From contig OV277874.1 of assembly GCA_922989275.2 (NCBI GenBank), positions 15,364,154 through 15,428,153 on the forward strand: DNA of 64,000 nucleotides, in the 5' to 3' direction. This document shows, piece by piece, positions 23,101 through 31,200 of the stretch. The notes beneath the pieces were generated by a model, which ran no database searches, was not told the DNA's origin, and saw only the letters and a program-made list of their open reading frames with translations. The position numbers were made by a program, and so were the translations under genes. The DNA is from Gari tellinella (lineage: Eukaryota > Mollusca > Bivalvia > Cardiida > Psammobiidae). Within the stretch, counting starts at the first letter, position 1; each line of letters starts with the position of its first letter.

Positions 23101-26100
23101 AGGGCTCCTGCGGGAGCCCTCTGATCAGGGACTTCACTGTTTGCATAGGACAAGTGCACTTTTCACAGGTACATATTTGGTAAAGGACGCATATATGCGT
23201 CACTAGGGCTCAATGAGTTAAAATAGCTATTAGCAGTTACTACTATATAATATTAACCCATTTCCCAATAGCCTGTTTCTGATTTTGAAGACAGGTGCAT
23301 TCTGCTATATTTCAGTCTGATTATGCTACCATCTGCATGAATATGGAAAGCTTGTTTTTAAAAGTGGTTTGTGGAGGTTTTGTGATGTTTAGGGTCATTA
23401 GACGTACTGTTTTTCTTATATTTAGACCCTGATAAGTGTTTGACTGATCAGTGTAAGCACTATTTGTCATTTTACAATGTAGAATCTAGGTCTATTGCAA
23501 AAAGAACAATCCTAAATACCGGTAATCATAAATGGACTAGACCTAATTTGTAACTGGAATTGCCAATTTAAAGTTTCAGGGGTGAATTAGTTAAAGCACT
23601 GAAATAATTATACGGATTACTTCTGTAAATAGTTTTGATACTGATTCTGATAAGATACGTGTCTCTTTGCTCATATTATTGGCATGACTTACACATAATT
23701 ATTACTCATAGTCTGTTTCTATTTTTACTAATATTACTCATAGTCTGTTTCTATTTTTGGAGATAGGTGATAACATAAGCAGTTTGAAAGTAAAGCAGAA
23801 TGTGCCCTGAGGCGTATTTTGCTTTACGTTCAGCCTGTTTTTAAAAGTTACTATCTAATATGATATAGAAAATATTCTTTTTGTTACAGGTTCATGACTG
23901 TATAAATTTGAACTTTTTTCTTCAGTGGAGGAATAGATTTTGTAACGTGCAAACCGAGTGACCCAGCAACAACAAACCCCGTCGGTGCAAAGCTTAAGCT
24001 CACACCAAGCGATGTTTATTGCGCTATATAATTGACTCACTTCCCAACATACAACGGTTTGGGGAGCCTCGTTTGTATATACCAACGTACCACGTACGTT
24101 GCAACAACTCTCCCATCCGAGAAGTCTCGTCCCGAGACTTTGATCCTGGGAGACCCGTGGGCAAGGCAACTCCGGTCCGGCAGTTGTCATTATCCCATCG
24201 CTGCCACCATTTGTAACGTGCAAACCGAGTGACCCAGCAACAACAAACCCCGACGGTTCAAAGCTTAAGCTCACTCTAGGAGATGTTTATTGCGCTATAT
24301 AATTGACTCACTTCCCAACATACAACGGTTTGGGAAGCCTCATTTGCATAGTTATACCAACGTACCACGTACGTTACAATTTAATGAGTTGATAGGCGCT
24401 TCTATGAGATAGGCATTAAAACTCTATTTAAAACATATTTCAGGAGAGCGCCCTTACAGATGTGCTATGTGCGAGAAGACCTTCAGTCGTGACCATCATC
24501 TCAAGAAACACATGGAGACTCACAAGTGTGTCATATTCCCCGATAAACCAGAAGAGCATAAACGCAGGTACCGCTTAGTTTATATACAGTGATGATGACG
24601 TTATTATTTGCCAATGACGTCATTTGTGATATACGGTGAAGACGTTATTTTTCACTGACGTCATTTGTGACGCTATATTGTGGAAAAGACTTTATGTTTC
24701 CCAAATTGCGTGATTTCTTAACGCCGTATTGTCATGAGAACGATTCTTTTTCACAATAAACTTGTTTTTGCTAAAGCCACTGGGTAATCCGATGTGTGAT
24801 CAGGTTCCAATCTGTTTGTCATCCCGTGTCAGCATATATCGCCATTATCTTCAAAATTTAATATTTATAGTATCTAATTGTGTTTAAGTTCATTTGAACG
24901 GGAAATGATTGCATTTACCCCACTGTAGACCTCGAAACAAGTATTTCAACATTTCAATACATGGTTCCCTCCCTATAACGGCCCTCTGAACAACGATTCC
25001 TTCAGAACAACTTTGTTTGCTGAACTATTTCACTGTTGCATTATCTTCTGCTTTTGTTGCTTAAATTGTCGTCTGTTGTTTTATTCTCAAAGTTACATAT
25101 TGGCCGTTTTAAAGAAATATAACGACAAGTGACAAACAGTTTGACTCCAGATCGGACGCCGCTGGATTTAAACTGTTGTACTCTATGGGTATTTTATTCC
25201 CTCCCTACAACAACTCCATCCAAACAACACTCACTCTTTGTCTCCCATTGGAGCGCTGTAACATCAACCGTTTCCGTTTAAACTCAGCTTAAAACAATCA
25301 AAGCAACTGAATGTAAAAACCTGACCATAGTTTCTTCTTACGTCTGATTCTGAGAAACAATATTTACTAATTAGGTTGATCAGATATTGATATATATTTA
25401 TGATTTGGTCTAGCTATGTTACGGGTACGGTTAGTTCAACTAAAGCACGTTCAAGTGATACAGCTTTTCCCATTTCAGTGAATCTTATTGTATTTTTCAG
25501 TGCTCTATCCTTAGCTTTACAAAATCATGGTTTACCATCGGGCTCAATCGTTACACGGTCAAGTAATAGAATAGCTCAGATGATGAGCAGTATGTCCACG
25601 GAACACACAGCGTCCAGACTGATGGAGAGCATGGTAAAGCGCCACCTATTGGAACAGGAAAAAGCGTCCGCTTTGATCAATATCAAGGACATATGCACTA
25701 AAGACAGTTCTACCAGCACTAACGAATCAGGAACGGAGAAGGAAGATAAAGAGATCGAACAGAGGCTTGCTCGGCCATTGAAGATTTCTGATATTTTGGA
25801 TGATGAGATTCCGCTTGGACCACAGATTTCTGAGAAACTTGTTGTTGATCACGTGATACGAGCAACACGTGGATCACTAGGACGATATATGAATCAGCAG
25901 AATGGTAAGCCAGAAAATTTGAGTGATTATAAAGATACAAAATGTGGTGAAAAAGATATAAAAGGCCGTGGAAAAGATATGTGTAGTGGGAAAGATATAA
26001 TGTGTGGCGAAAAAGATATTAAAAGTGGCAGAAAAGATATACTACATGGTGGAAAAAGCGTGAAAAGTGGCGGGAAAAGTTTACAATGTGGCGAGAAAGA

Positions 26101-26431
26101 TACAAAATGTGGCAGAAAAGAGATAAAAATAAAAGGAAAGGATAAAATGTGTGGTGAAAAAGATATAAAAAGTGGCGAAAAAGATTTAAAAAGTGGCGAA
26201 AAAGATTTAAAAAGTGGCGGGAAAGATTTAAAAAGCAGTGACAGAAAAATACTAGGTTTGCTGTGTACAGAAGAGAAGTCTTTGATCAAGAGCAAATTAG
26301 AAACGAAAAGTACAGTACGTAGTGTTGAGGAATTAGGAAATGATAGCCGTCATGTACGAAAAGGTACCCTTTTAACTCTAGAAGATATTGTTAATCAAAG
26401 ACTAAAGGAGGAGTATAATTTGGCAGACTGA
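12815..26431 (+). CDS. C2H2 zinc-finger protein, 8 coding exons, 1184 aa
   Basis: Probable nuclear DNA-binding protein. Exons 12815-14156, 15369-15577, 15979-16174, 17717-18233, 20090-20241, 21410-21493, 24444-24567 and 25501-26431 join with matching phases into 3555 nt without a stop. The start has A at -3 and G at +4. Residues 1-75 are acidic, and a basic stretch near 97-108 (KKRHKRK) looks like a nuclear signal. C2H2 fingers start near residues 289, 362, 398, 426, 454, 482, 636, 695, 729, 756, 784, 812 and 840, most with CX2CX12HX3H spacing; the ninth has only 11 residues between its Cys and His pairs. HTGEK-type linkers join fingers 3-5 and 9-13. IKVE and VKPE fit the sumoylation consensus. 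Residues 876-1184 form a Lys/Gly-rich tail. I do not recognise an ortholog. Exon joins are my inference, with no transcript evidence. Confidence 0.85.
14164..14381 (-). mobile_element. MITE family E inserted 7 bp into intron 1
   Basis: Ends CAGGGCTGCCATTTC and TATGGCAGCCCTG. The 6-bp target duplication TAAGAC (14158-14163 and 14382-14387) is part of the splice donor itself, so the donor was copied to the far side of the element. The upstream GTAAGA donor is intact. The far copy also carries GTAAGA, formed by the element's last G plus the duplication. Confidence 0.9.
14461..14574. repeat. Inverted repeat in intron 1
   Basis: Arms TATAGGTTAGACCATGGTTG and its imperfect complement (CAACCAGTGTCTAACCTAT) around GGGCGTAGCCCACG. 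Confidence 0.7.
14906..15155 (+). mobile_element. MITE family A in intron 1
   Basis: Intact 250-bp TA-flanked copy with inverted ends and core-1 hairpin. In the gene's transcript it would form a long hairpin. Confidence 0.92.
15369..15577 (+). CDS. Zinc-finger gene, coding exon 2 (fingers 5-6)
   Basis: Acceptor TTTTCACAG. The first codon is completed by the last base of exon 1 to give HTGEKPF. Encodes two fingers (Cys at residues 454 and 482). Donor GAG|GTATGT, phase 0. Confidence 0.85.
15578..15978 (+). promoter_or_regulatory. Intron 2 with a cluster of TGACGTCA palindromes
   Basis: 15589-15728 holds TGACGTCA four times (15590, 15696, 15708 and 15719), each in a TGTGACGTCATTT-like setting. 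TGACGTCA is the known CREB/ATF site. A related block recurs in intron 7 (24598-24675). It may be a regulatory cluster or just a short tandem repeat. Confidence 0.45.
15979..16174 (+). CDS. Zinc-finger gene, coding exon 3 (spacer)
   Basis: Acceptor TTTGTATTTAAAG, donor ATAG|GTATGC, phase 0 in and phase 1 out. Encodes a Ser/Gly-rich linker with no finger (starts [19 protein letters not shown]). Support is only frame and splice consensus, so it is weaker than the finger exons; skipping it would break the frame. Confidence 0.65.
16276..16496 (+). mobile_element. MITE family E in intron 3
   Basis: Ends CAGGCCTGCCATAAG and AATGGCAGCCCTG. Flanks TTACAG and TTAGAG are a 6-bp duplication with one mismatch. 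Carries the core-2 palindrome. Confidence 0.85.
16682..16931 (-). mobile_element. MITE family A in intron 3
   Basis: 250-bp copy with core-1 hairpin. The left terminus has decayed (CTAAAGTGGAG instead of TACAGTGGAG). Confidence 0.88.
17221..17628 (+). repeat. Direct repeat pair in intron 3
   Basis: Two copies of a 130-bp segment (17221-17349 and 17503-17628), each from TATAAATCTGAATAA to CAGTGCTCACGCCCCC, 282 bp apart. No target duplications or coding sequence; a local duplication. Confidence 0.85.
17717..18233 (+). CDS. Zinc-finger gene, coding exon 4 (fingers 7-9)
   Basis: Acceptor TTCTTCCATTTCAG, donor CAG|GTGAGT (strong), phase 1 in and phase 2 out. Fingers start at residues 636, 695 and 729; the last has one residue fewer between Cys and His than the standard. 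Ends HTGEKVY, which runs into the finger in exon 5. Confidence 0.85.
18293..18475. mobile_element. MITE family C2 in intron 4
   Basis: From ACCCCTCCATTGCCTTACCC to ATGGCAGTGAAGGGGTTA, with a damaged core-1 (CTGATCAGGACCCAAACTG). Confidence 0.7.
19516..19580 (+). pseudogene. Decoy copy of the start of exon 5 (first)
   Basis: After TTTACAG it reads CTGTTCAAAATGTGCCAG and continues through the finger helix to the ACACACCTG site, then diverges to GGTTCTCCGTCTGAAGC. It encodes half a finger and lacks the second His and any donor. Confidence 0.8.
19659..19684 (+). pseudogene. Decoy copy of the start of exon 5 (second, very short)
   Basis: After TTTACAG: CTGTGCAGTATGTGCAAG then GGTGTTTTGC. Only the Cys pair is kept before repeat sequence resumes. 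Confidence 0.65.
19806..19875 (+). pseudogene. Decoy copy of the start of exon 5 (third)
   Basis: After GTTACAG it matches exon 5 from CTGTGCAATATGTGCC through the helix to ACACACCTGA, then diverges into TTCTCCGTCTGTAGC, like the first decoy. Joined to exon 4 in the real phase it would hit a stop a few codons on. Confidence 0.8.
20090..20241 (+). CDS. Zinc-finger gene, coding exon 5 (fingers 10-11)
   Basis: Phase 2 in and phase 1 out. Two canonical fingers (Cys at 756 and 784) with an HTGDRPY linker. Donor CACACAG|GTATCA. Confidence 0.85.
20763..21014 (+). mobile_element. MITE family B in intron 5
   Basis: TTAACCCTTTACCCC to GGGAAAGGGTTAA, core-2 tip GCGCCATATGGCGC. Sister of the copy at 10853. 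Confidence 0.9.
21120..21180 (+). pseudogene. Decayed duplicate of finger exon 6 (copy 1)
   Basis: After GAAAAG it reads as GEKPY, then the first Cys codon is replaced by CAT. The VCSKSYSQS motif is kept and a TAA follows. It cannot fold as a finger. Confidence 0.8.
21264..21331 (+). pseudogene. Decayed duplicate of finger exon 6 (copy 2)
   Basis: Acceptor ATTTTATAG is identical to that of the real exon. Reads [16 protein letters not shown], then LHYLL and a TAG in the finger helix. Splice phase matches, so inclusion would end the protein after finger 11 and half a finger. Confidence 0.8.
21410..21493 (+). CDS. Zinc-finger gene, coding exon 6 (finger 12)
   Basis: 84-bp exon encoding exactly one finger and linker, phase 1 in and phase 1 out, so it can be skipped or repeated without a frameshift. 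Third and only intact member of a tandem triplication of about 145 bp. Confidence 0.85.
21507..21725 (+). mobile_element. MITE family H, 13 bp after the exon 6 donor
   Basis: CCCTTTCAACCCTAAATATC start and a hairpin CAGACCCTGATCAGAGGGC with complement. The same element occurs at 38636-38830. Confidence 0.75.
21839..21994 (+). repeat. Tandem pair of 80-bp units, intron 6
   Basis: GTGTTGAATAGACATTTTGCC-type unit repeated twice (from 21839 and from 21919). Confidence 0.75.
22080..22970. other. Intron 6, no repeat or exon seen
   Basis: AT-rich intron sequence. I see no finger-like exon, no MITE ends and no palindrome of note. Confidence 0.5.
22971..23221. mobile_element. MITE family G, complete copy
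   Basis: TTAACTCATT and AATGAGTTAA ends, with a long perfect central hairpin (CCCTGATCAGAGGGCTCC and complement). A reverse G fragment follows at about 23395-23597. Confidence 0.85.
23697..24420 (+). mobile_element. MITE family B split by a retroelement
   Basis: Left part 23697-23940 has core 2 (GAAAGTAAAGCAGAATG). The right end, GAGTTGATAGGCGCTTCTATG, resumes at 24383. The interruption is the miniature LTR element listed next. Confidence 0.85.
23941..24378 (-). mobile_element. TRIM (miniature LTR retrotransposon)
   Basis: Two direct repeats of 163 and 167 bp (23941-24103 and 24212-24378), each starting TGTAACG and ending in CA, around only 108 bp. On the minus strand the LTR has TATATAG and AATAAA. 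The inner part starts TGGTGGCAGCGATGGGA just after the LTR, like a primer-binding site, and a purine run GGATGGGAGAG precedes the other LTR. A 4-bp duplication ATTT (23937-23940, 24379-24382) flanks it. No coding sequence, so it is non-autonomous. LTR size and target length fit a Ty3/Gypsy-type source, by inference. Confidence 0.92.
24444..24567 (+). CDS. Zinc-finger gene, coding exon 7 (finger 13)
   Basis: Acceptor ACATATTTCAG, starts within an HTGERPY linker. Last finger (Cys at residue 840), then a basic tail. Donor CGCAG|GTACCG, phase 2 out. Confidence 0.82.
24568..25500. other. Intron 7: TGACGTCA block, A and F MITEs
   Basis: 24598-24675 repeats the GTCATTTGTGA/TGACGTCA motif of intron 2. 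24725-24935 is a decayed A element. 24960-25260 is a family F copy ending GGAGCGCTGTA. Confidence 0.65.
25501..26431 (+). CDS. Zinc-finger gene, last exon (C-terminal tail)
   Basis: Acceptor GTATTTTTCAG|TGC, phase 2. Encodes residues 876-1184 and ends at TGA 26429-26431. No fingers. Residues about 1019-1124 are an imperfect 7-residue repeat ([21 protein letters not shown]) matching a 21-bp DNA repeat at 25930-26245. Some repeats carry a Cys, but not in finger spacing. The frame is open upstream to 25400, so exact exon start rests on the phase match. Function unknown. Confidence 0.75.
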
Positions 26432-26497
26432 TCCAAATAAGTCGAACTTTCGGTATCTCGAGCTCGCTTGATTCGAACGTTTTGGTATTTCGTCTGC

Positions 26498-26503
26498 AAT
26501 AAA
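26498..26503 (+). terminator. Candidate polyadenylation signal
   Basis: AATAAA 66 bp past the stop codon, the first one downstream. Confidence 0.5.
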
Positions 26504-26616
26504 TTCCGCCTGTTACTGGTCTAAGATGGGATTTTCAAAACGTCTTTCAGACTTTCAAACAGTTACACGCCTTCTCAACTGCACATATAGTCACTTCTCC
26601 ATTGGGATCATTTCAA

Positions 26617-26884
26617 CAGGGCTGCCATTTCTCCTGATTTTTCCGAAATCTTCTGATTTTTATCCTAGCAGATGGTAGCTTAAATATGGCTGAAAGTAAA
26701 GCAGAATGCGCCTTAGGGCGCATTCTGCTTTACTTTCAGCCTGATTTAAGAGGCCGTGTGTCTTCAAAAAAGAAGTAGACTATGTGGTTAAGGGTTAAAG
26801 GTATAATTCGTAAAATTGCGCGTGCGGAAAAATAGAAAATTTGGAAACCTTAGGATTTTTCATGATCAACTTATGGCAGTCATG
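26617..26884 (-). mobile_element. MITE family E after the gene
   Basis: CAGGGCTGCCATTTCTCC to TATGGCAGTCATG with 6-bp duplication TTTCAA (26611-26616 and 26885-26890). Core 2 inside. Confidence 0.88.
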
Positions 26885-26905
26885 TTTCAAAAACTTAAAC
26901 CGTTT

Positions 26906-27205
26906 CAGGGCTTCAGATAAGAGAGAGTGAACGTAATATTTAATACAATCTCTCTTTTATGATAAAGCCAAAACCTGTGGTGTGACTATTCATAAGAATC
27001 GTCTCGAAGAGTAGTGACACCACAAGGTTAAATGCAGAAATAAAGATGCTTGTTTTTTAAATCCTCCCCTTATCTGGAGCTCTGATTATGCCTGAACGAA
27101 ACCCTAAGTTGTAGATTCTCATAGGAATTGTCTTAAAGAGACGACTCTAGTGATTAGTCACACTAATGCAGACATGAAGGTAAAACTGTTGGAATACATG
27201 AGTGT
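26906..27205. mobile_element. MITE family J copy plus J fragment
   Basis: CAGGGCTTCAGATAAGAG to CTTATCTGGAGCTCTG (26906-27098), then a second piece with TAGGAATTGTCTTAAAGAGA. Confidence 0.65.
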
Positions 27206-27208
27206 ACT

Positions 27209-27400
27209 GGGGTCCGTTTCATAAAACTTCGTAATTCAAATCTTTAAAATACATCTAATTTCTGATTTCCCTATCTAATGCTTTCTTGTAACATCCCTTT
27301 GTCACAAGACAGGATTAGACTGAAAATAAACAAAAAATAAGACATTTGGTACTCTAAATTACGACAACATTTGTCGTATGAAGTTTTATGAAATGGGCCC
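27209..27400. mobile_element. Foldback MITE D, partly deleted
   Basis: GGGTCCGTTTCATAAAACTTC and complement as ends; the inner arms are shortened. Confidence 0.75.
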
Positions 27401-27403
27401 CAT

Positions 27404-27608
27404 GGGCCCGTTTTACTAAACTACTTACGCAAATTTTTTGCGTAAGTCAAAATTTGAAATTATATTTTTTATTATCACTTGCAAACAGCTATTAGCGCGT
27501 CCTCTGATCTGGCTATTTGCTGTTTGCAGACGTTTATGATAGAAAATAAGAGTAAAACGATTTTGACTTACGCAAAATTTTCCGTAAGTTGTTTAGTAAA
27601 ACGGGCCC
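27404..27608. mobile_element. Foldback element with GGGCCCGTTTTACTAAAC ends
   Basis: Related to D in its first bases, but its arms read CTTACGCAAATTTT and AAAATTTTCCGTAAG. The centre holds a short hairpin (GCAAACAGCTATTAGC and GCTATTTGCTGTTTGC) in the core-1 position. Confidence 0.75.
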
Positions 27609-27672
27609 CTGGGCCCCTGGGCCCCAGGTTATAAAGGTTTTTTTGGTTGAGTCTGATATTATTCTGGACCCA

Positions 27673-27915
27673 GGTGCTCGTTTCATAAAACTCCGTACGA
27701 CAAATGTTGTCGTAAGTCAGATTATAAAAGTCTCAATTATAACTTATTTCTCTATTTAATCCTGTCTTGTGACATCTCTTTGGAATCGTCTTGAAAAGAC
27801 GATTCCAAAGAGATGTGATGAGATAGGATTAAATAGAGAAATCAGAAATTAAAAGTATTTAAAAGTTTTGACTAACGACCGTTTTTGTCGTACGAAGTTT
27901 TATGAAATGGGCCCC
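27673..27915. mobile_element. Foldback MITE family D
   Basis: Full palindrome with centre GGAATCGTCTTGAAAAGACG. A J fragment and unassigned DNA follow to 28068. Confidence 0.85.
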
Positions 27916-28068
27916 TGGAACGTTTGATTATTTAAGTTTGAGTAGATGTTTGAGAAGGATCCCATATTTATCTTAAACGCTTTATAATCTTGGGACCTGC
28001 TACTCATTAGAGTCCTATCACAGCGACGACTCTGTGTAGTCAAAGTTTACCATAGTGTTGTGTGCAAT

Positions 28069-28317
28069 TCAGTGGAGAAAACGTTTTCCTTTCCCAATAA
28101 ACGCGTTTCCACTAAAACTAGTATTTTCATTAAAAAAAGTTCGGCGCCAGATCAGACGCTAGGTAACCCGGCGTCTGATCAGGCTCCAAACTGTTTGCCA
28201 CTCAGATCAAAATAAATAGACAGAATTGTCGAAAAATTGTCATTTTTTGCGTTTTATTGCGTTGCGTTGCGTTTGGTTTGCGTTTCAACGGGAAAAAACA
28301 ATGTCTTCTCCACTATA
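28069..28317 (+). mobile_element. Diverged family A MITE
   Basis: TTCAGTGGAGAAAACG start, core-1 hairpin with mutations, TGTCTTCTCCACTAT end. Confidence 0.75.
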
Positions 28318-28363
28318 ATAAAATGTTAAGTTGGCCGGGATCTCGCATCTTGTTATTGTTCGG

Positions 28364-28853
28364 TTTTTCTGACCTGTCGGGGTTATTTTTAGAACAGAAT
28401 AGTTCATTATTGTAAAAGGATAACAGGGTAACATCGGATCTATATAGTCGTACACTTTCCAACTTGAGATAAGTATGATCCTCGTGCAGCACGAGACCGC
28501 TGCGTTAACTTTACTACTATCTTATTCTTTCCCAATAAACGCAATTGTATACTAAAACTATTATTTCCATTGCAAACAGGTTTGAGCTAGATCAGACGCC
28601 GGGTAACCCGGCGTCTGATCAGGCTCCAACCTGTTTGCTACTCAGATTAGAAATATATTAAAATATTCTAAAATTTAACGCATTGCGTTTGCGTTCAAAC
28701 GGGAAAGAATAATATCTTCTACTGTACAATACGCACAAAAATTACACCTATCCGTATCTCTAACTGGATGTAGAGAAAACTCATCCCTTTTAAAGTTTTA
28801 GAATGTTCCAATCTAAAAATAACTCGGACAGGTCAGAAGAAAACACTAATACA
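28364..28853 (+). mobile_element. Composite MITE N carrying an A-like element
   Basis: Ends TTCTGACCTGTCGGGGTTAT and its complement (GAGTTATTTTTAGA type). It also has a CCTCGTGCAGCACGAG hairpin. An A-type element (28520-28726) sits inside at the same place as in the copies at 36035 and 52440. Confidence 0.75.
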
Positions 28854-28876
28854 CTAGATAAAGCATTTTGTTGTTG

Positions 28877-29126
28877 TTAACCCTTTCGGCGCCGAGGTAG
28901 CATCAAGTCGACTTTGCAAACAGTTTGGATCTTGATCAGACGCCGCGTAACGTGGCGTCTGATCAGGATCCAAACTGTTTGACAATCATATTGATATTTC
29001 TTAAGTCATACTACATTGATCTTACTTTGAAACGATCTTGCAAACCATACAATTGAAGCAGACGACAATAAAGCGATGATGGGGTAAAAAAAACTCTCAA
29101 TTGATTTTGCGCCGAAAGGGGTAAAT
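28877..29126 (+). mobile_element. MITE family C copy
   Basis: TTAACCCTTTCGGCGCC and GGCGCC-like CGCCGAAAGGGG ends, core-1 hairpin with the tip CGCGTAACGTGG. Confidence 0.8.
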
Positions 29127-29375
29127 AGTTTTGACTTGTGATCAAAAGTGTTAGTGGTATCACTGGTATGTGAACAATCTTTGTTAGTTGTTAAATGTTG
29201 GAATATACGCAAGTGCTTCAAACAGGTTCATAATTGTAAATGTACAAGGGTTTGTCGTTATTGTTAAATGCACAACAGGTTTATTTGTTGTTAAGTGCAA
29301 ACTGTATTTATTGCTGTGTGTTAACTACGAAGTTTGTCGCCAAATTTGTATAGCTGGAGCTCATGAGAATCTACC
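29127..29375 (+). repeat. Short diffuse repeat around TTGTTGTTAA
   Basis: Repeated GTTGTTAAATG / AACAGGTTTATTTG words, seen again near 30540-30600. No gene. Confidence 0.4.
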
Positions 29376-29720
29376 GGCGGTAGTGGCCCAATGGTTAACA
29401 CATTGGACTACGGTACCAGGGGTCGCGAGTTCGATCCCCCGCCGGACCAGCGGTCTGACTAGGGGATTTTTCTGAATCCCCGATGATGTACAGGAATGTT
29501 CTTGAGCAAGACATGTACCGCGAATTGCTCCTCTTCACCCAGGGGTTAAAATGGGTACCTGTGAAGGGTCTGAGTCGGTACTGCGGCAGCATTTGACTGC
29601 GCCATATGTTAGCAGTGCTCATAGGCAAGATGGCTGGATGATCAGGGGAGTATATGTACAGTCGGCTGAGCGGTCATTCGGACTGAAAGTAGACTTTAAC
29701 TTGGTATATTACTTTACTTT
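29376..29720 (+). mobile_element. tRNA-derived SINE, copy 1
   Basis: Starts with a tRNA-like promoter: A-box region TAGTGGCCCAATGGTT and B-box GCGAGTTCGATCC. Then a central block (CTTGAGCAAGACATGTACC, CACCCAGGGGTTAAAATGGG) of the type conserved among metazoan SINEs, and a tail AACTTGGTATATTAC. The central block probably belongs to a known SINE superfamily; I cannot say which without a search. Confidence 0.88.
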
Positions 29721-29739
29721 TATGAAAAGCTTTAAAATA

Positions 29740-29937
29740 ATTAGGGATCAAAATAAAAAGAGGGAGTACACTGAACAAATCAAACATTTTCTCAATTATT
29801 TTAGCAACAAGTCCTATAGTGTAACTAGTCAAAAGAATTGTCTCGAAGAGGCGATTCTAATGCGTAGTGACATATAAGGTTTAATGCAGAAATTAAGATT
29901 TAAGTTTTTCAAATAATCCCCTTATCTGAAACCCTGG
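29740..29937. mobile_element. MITE family J, diverged
   Basis: GAGGGAGTACACTGAACAAA start block, TAATGCAGAAATTAAG and CCTTATCTGAAACCCTGG end. Confidence 0.6.
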
Positions 29938-30015
29938 CAGCTTATTGTGGAACACCACTAAATCAGTAAGCTTCTTTGTGATGTCTTAACACTATCGCCA
30001 CTGAACTTTTCAATA

Positions 30016-30950
30016 AACAATTTCAGTTCCACATAATGTCCATTCTTTACTACTTAGGGTTGTTTTTAAGATATATTTGCAAAGTGACAAACCGTGTAGA
30101 CCCTGCCCAAAACGGCTTCTTCAGATGACCTTTTATCTAGGTCTACATTGTTTGTATTGGACAAATATACTCTTCACAGGTACACCATTTATCAACGGTG
30201 AGTATGATCATAGCTAGAACTAAATGCGTTATGCCCTCACTTGTCTGTACATGGTTTATTATTTCATCAAAGATCGACAATGCAGAACAAGTCTAACCTC
30301 TGCACTGCAATGCCGCTATGATTTACGGTCATGACGTCATCAATGTTAAACAATGGTGGTCTGCTTGTATTTCTTAAAATTTGAATTTTGGCATATTTCG
30401 ATTTAAGAAAGGATTCATACTGTTTGCAAACAACCATTGTATTCGGGGGAAAAGCACTGCACGGGGAAAGCTAGAAGATCGTTTATTGTTATATGCATTA
30501 GGGTAACTTCTGTTAACTTGTCTGTTAACTTGTACAAATCTCTTTGTTGTTAAAAGTATAAGGTTAATTATTGTTAAATCGTATAAGGTTCATTGTTGTT
30601 AAATACAAATATATGCTGCTTACGTTCCTTGTTGATAATGCAGTGCTTACACAATGGCTTTCATATTCAATAAGTACAATATAATCTAGAATAGTATTAA
30701 AGTGTTATATTATGATAAACTATTCTTAAAAGGAATTTAAGATAGTGTAAAATCATTACATTGCTCTTAACTAATATATTGACCTCTCTATGGGCCTTTG
30801 AGAAAGACCCGCTATAGATGTCATAATATAAGATAAGTTTATAGTAATATTATGACAAACTCATACCGGAGTTTTATTTGTTGGAATTGACAAGTTGTTT
30901 AAGTTGATGACCAAGCTTCATCTTAAAATGACGGTGTTGATATATAGTTA
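30016..30950. other. G fragment then unassigned AT-rich DNA
   Basis: 30016-30232 resembles family G (GTAGACCCTGCCCAAAACGG arm, TAGGTCTACATTGTTTG). 30240-30950 has no gene or recognised element. Confidence 0.5.
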
Positions 30951-31200
30951 TACAGTGGAGAATCTGTTATTCTTTCCCAATAAACGCGTTTACGCTAAAA
31001 CTATTATTTGCAGTGCAAACAGTTTGGAGCCAGATCAGACGCCGGGTAACCCGGCGTCTGATCAGGCTCCAAACTGTTTGCCACCAAGATAAACAAGAAT
31101 TATCATAATTGTCCAAAAGTTGTTCTTTTCTACGTTTTAGTGCTTTGCGTTTGCGTACGTTTGCGTTTAAACGGGAAAGAATAACAGATTCTCCACTGTA
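30951..31200 (+). mobile_element. MITE family A copy
   Basis: Intact, TA-flanked, near-identical to 54719-54968. Confidence 0.93.

Noticed and set aside
25477..25480. Alternative acceptor CATTTCAG|TG for exon 8
   Set aside because: Gives the wrong frame relative to exon 7.
25400..25500. Start of exon 8 at 25400 as a separate gene
   Set aside because: A good acceptor at 25500 joins in phase with exon 7; the upstream part looks like intron that happens to be open.
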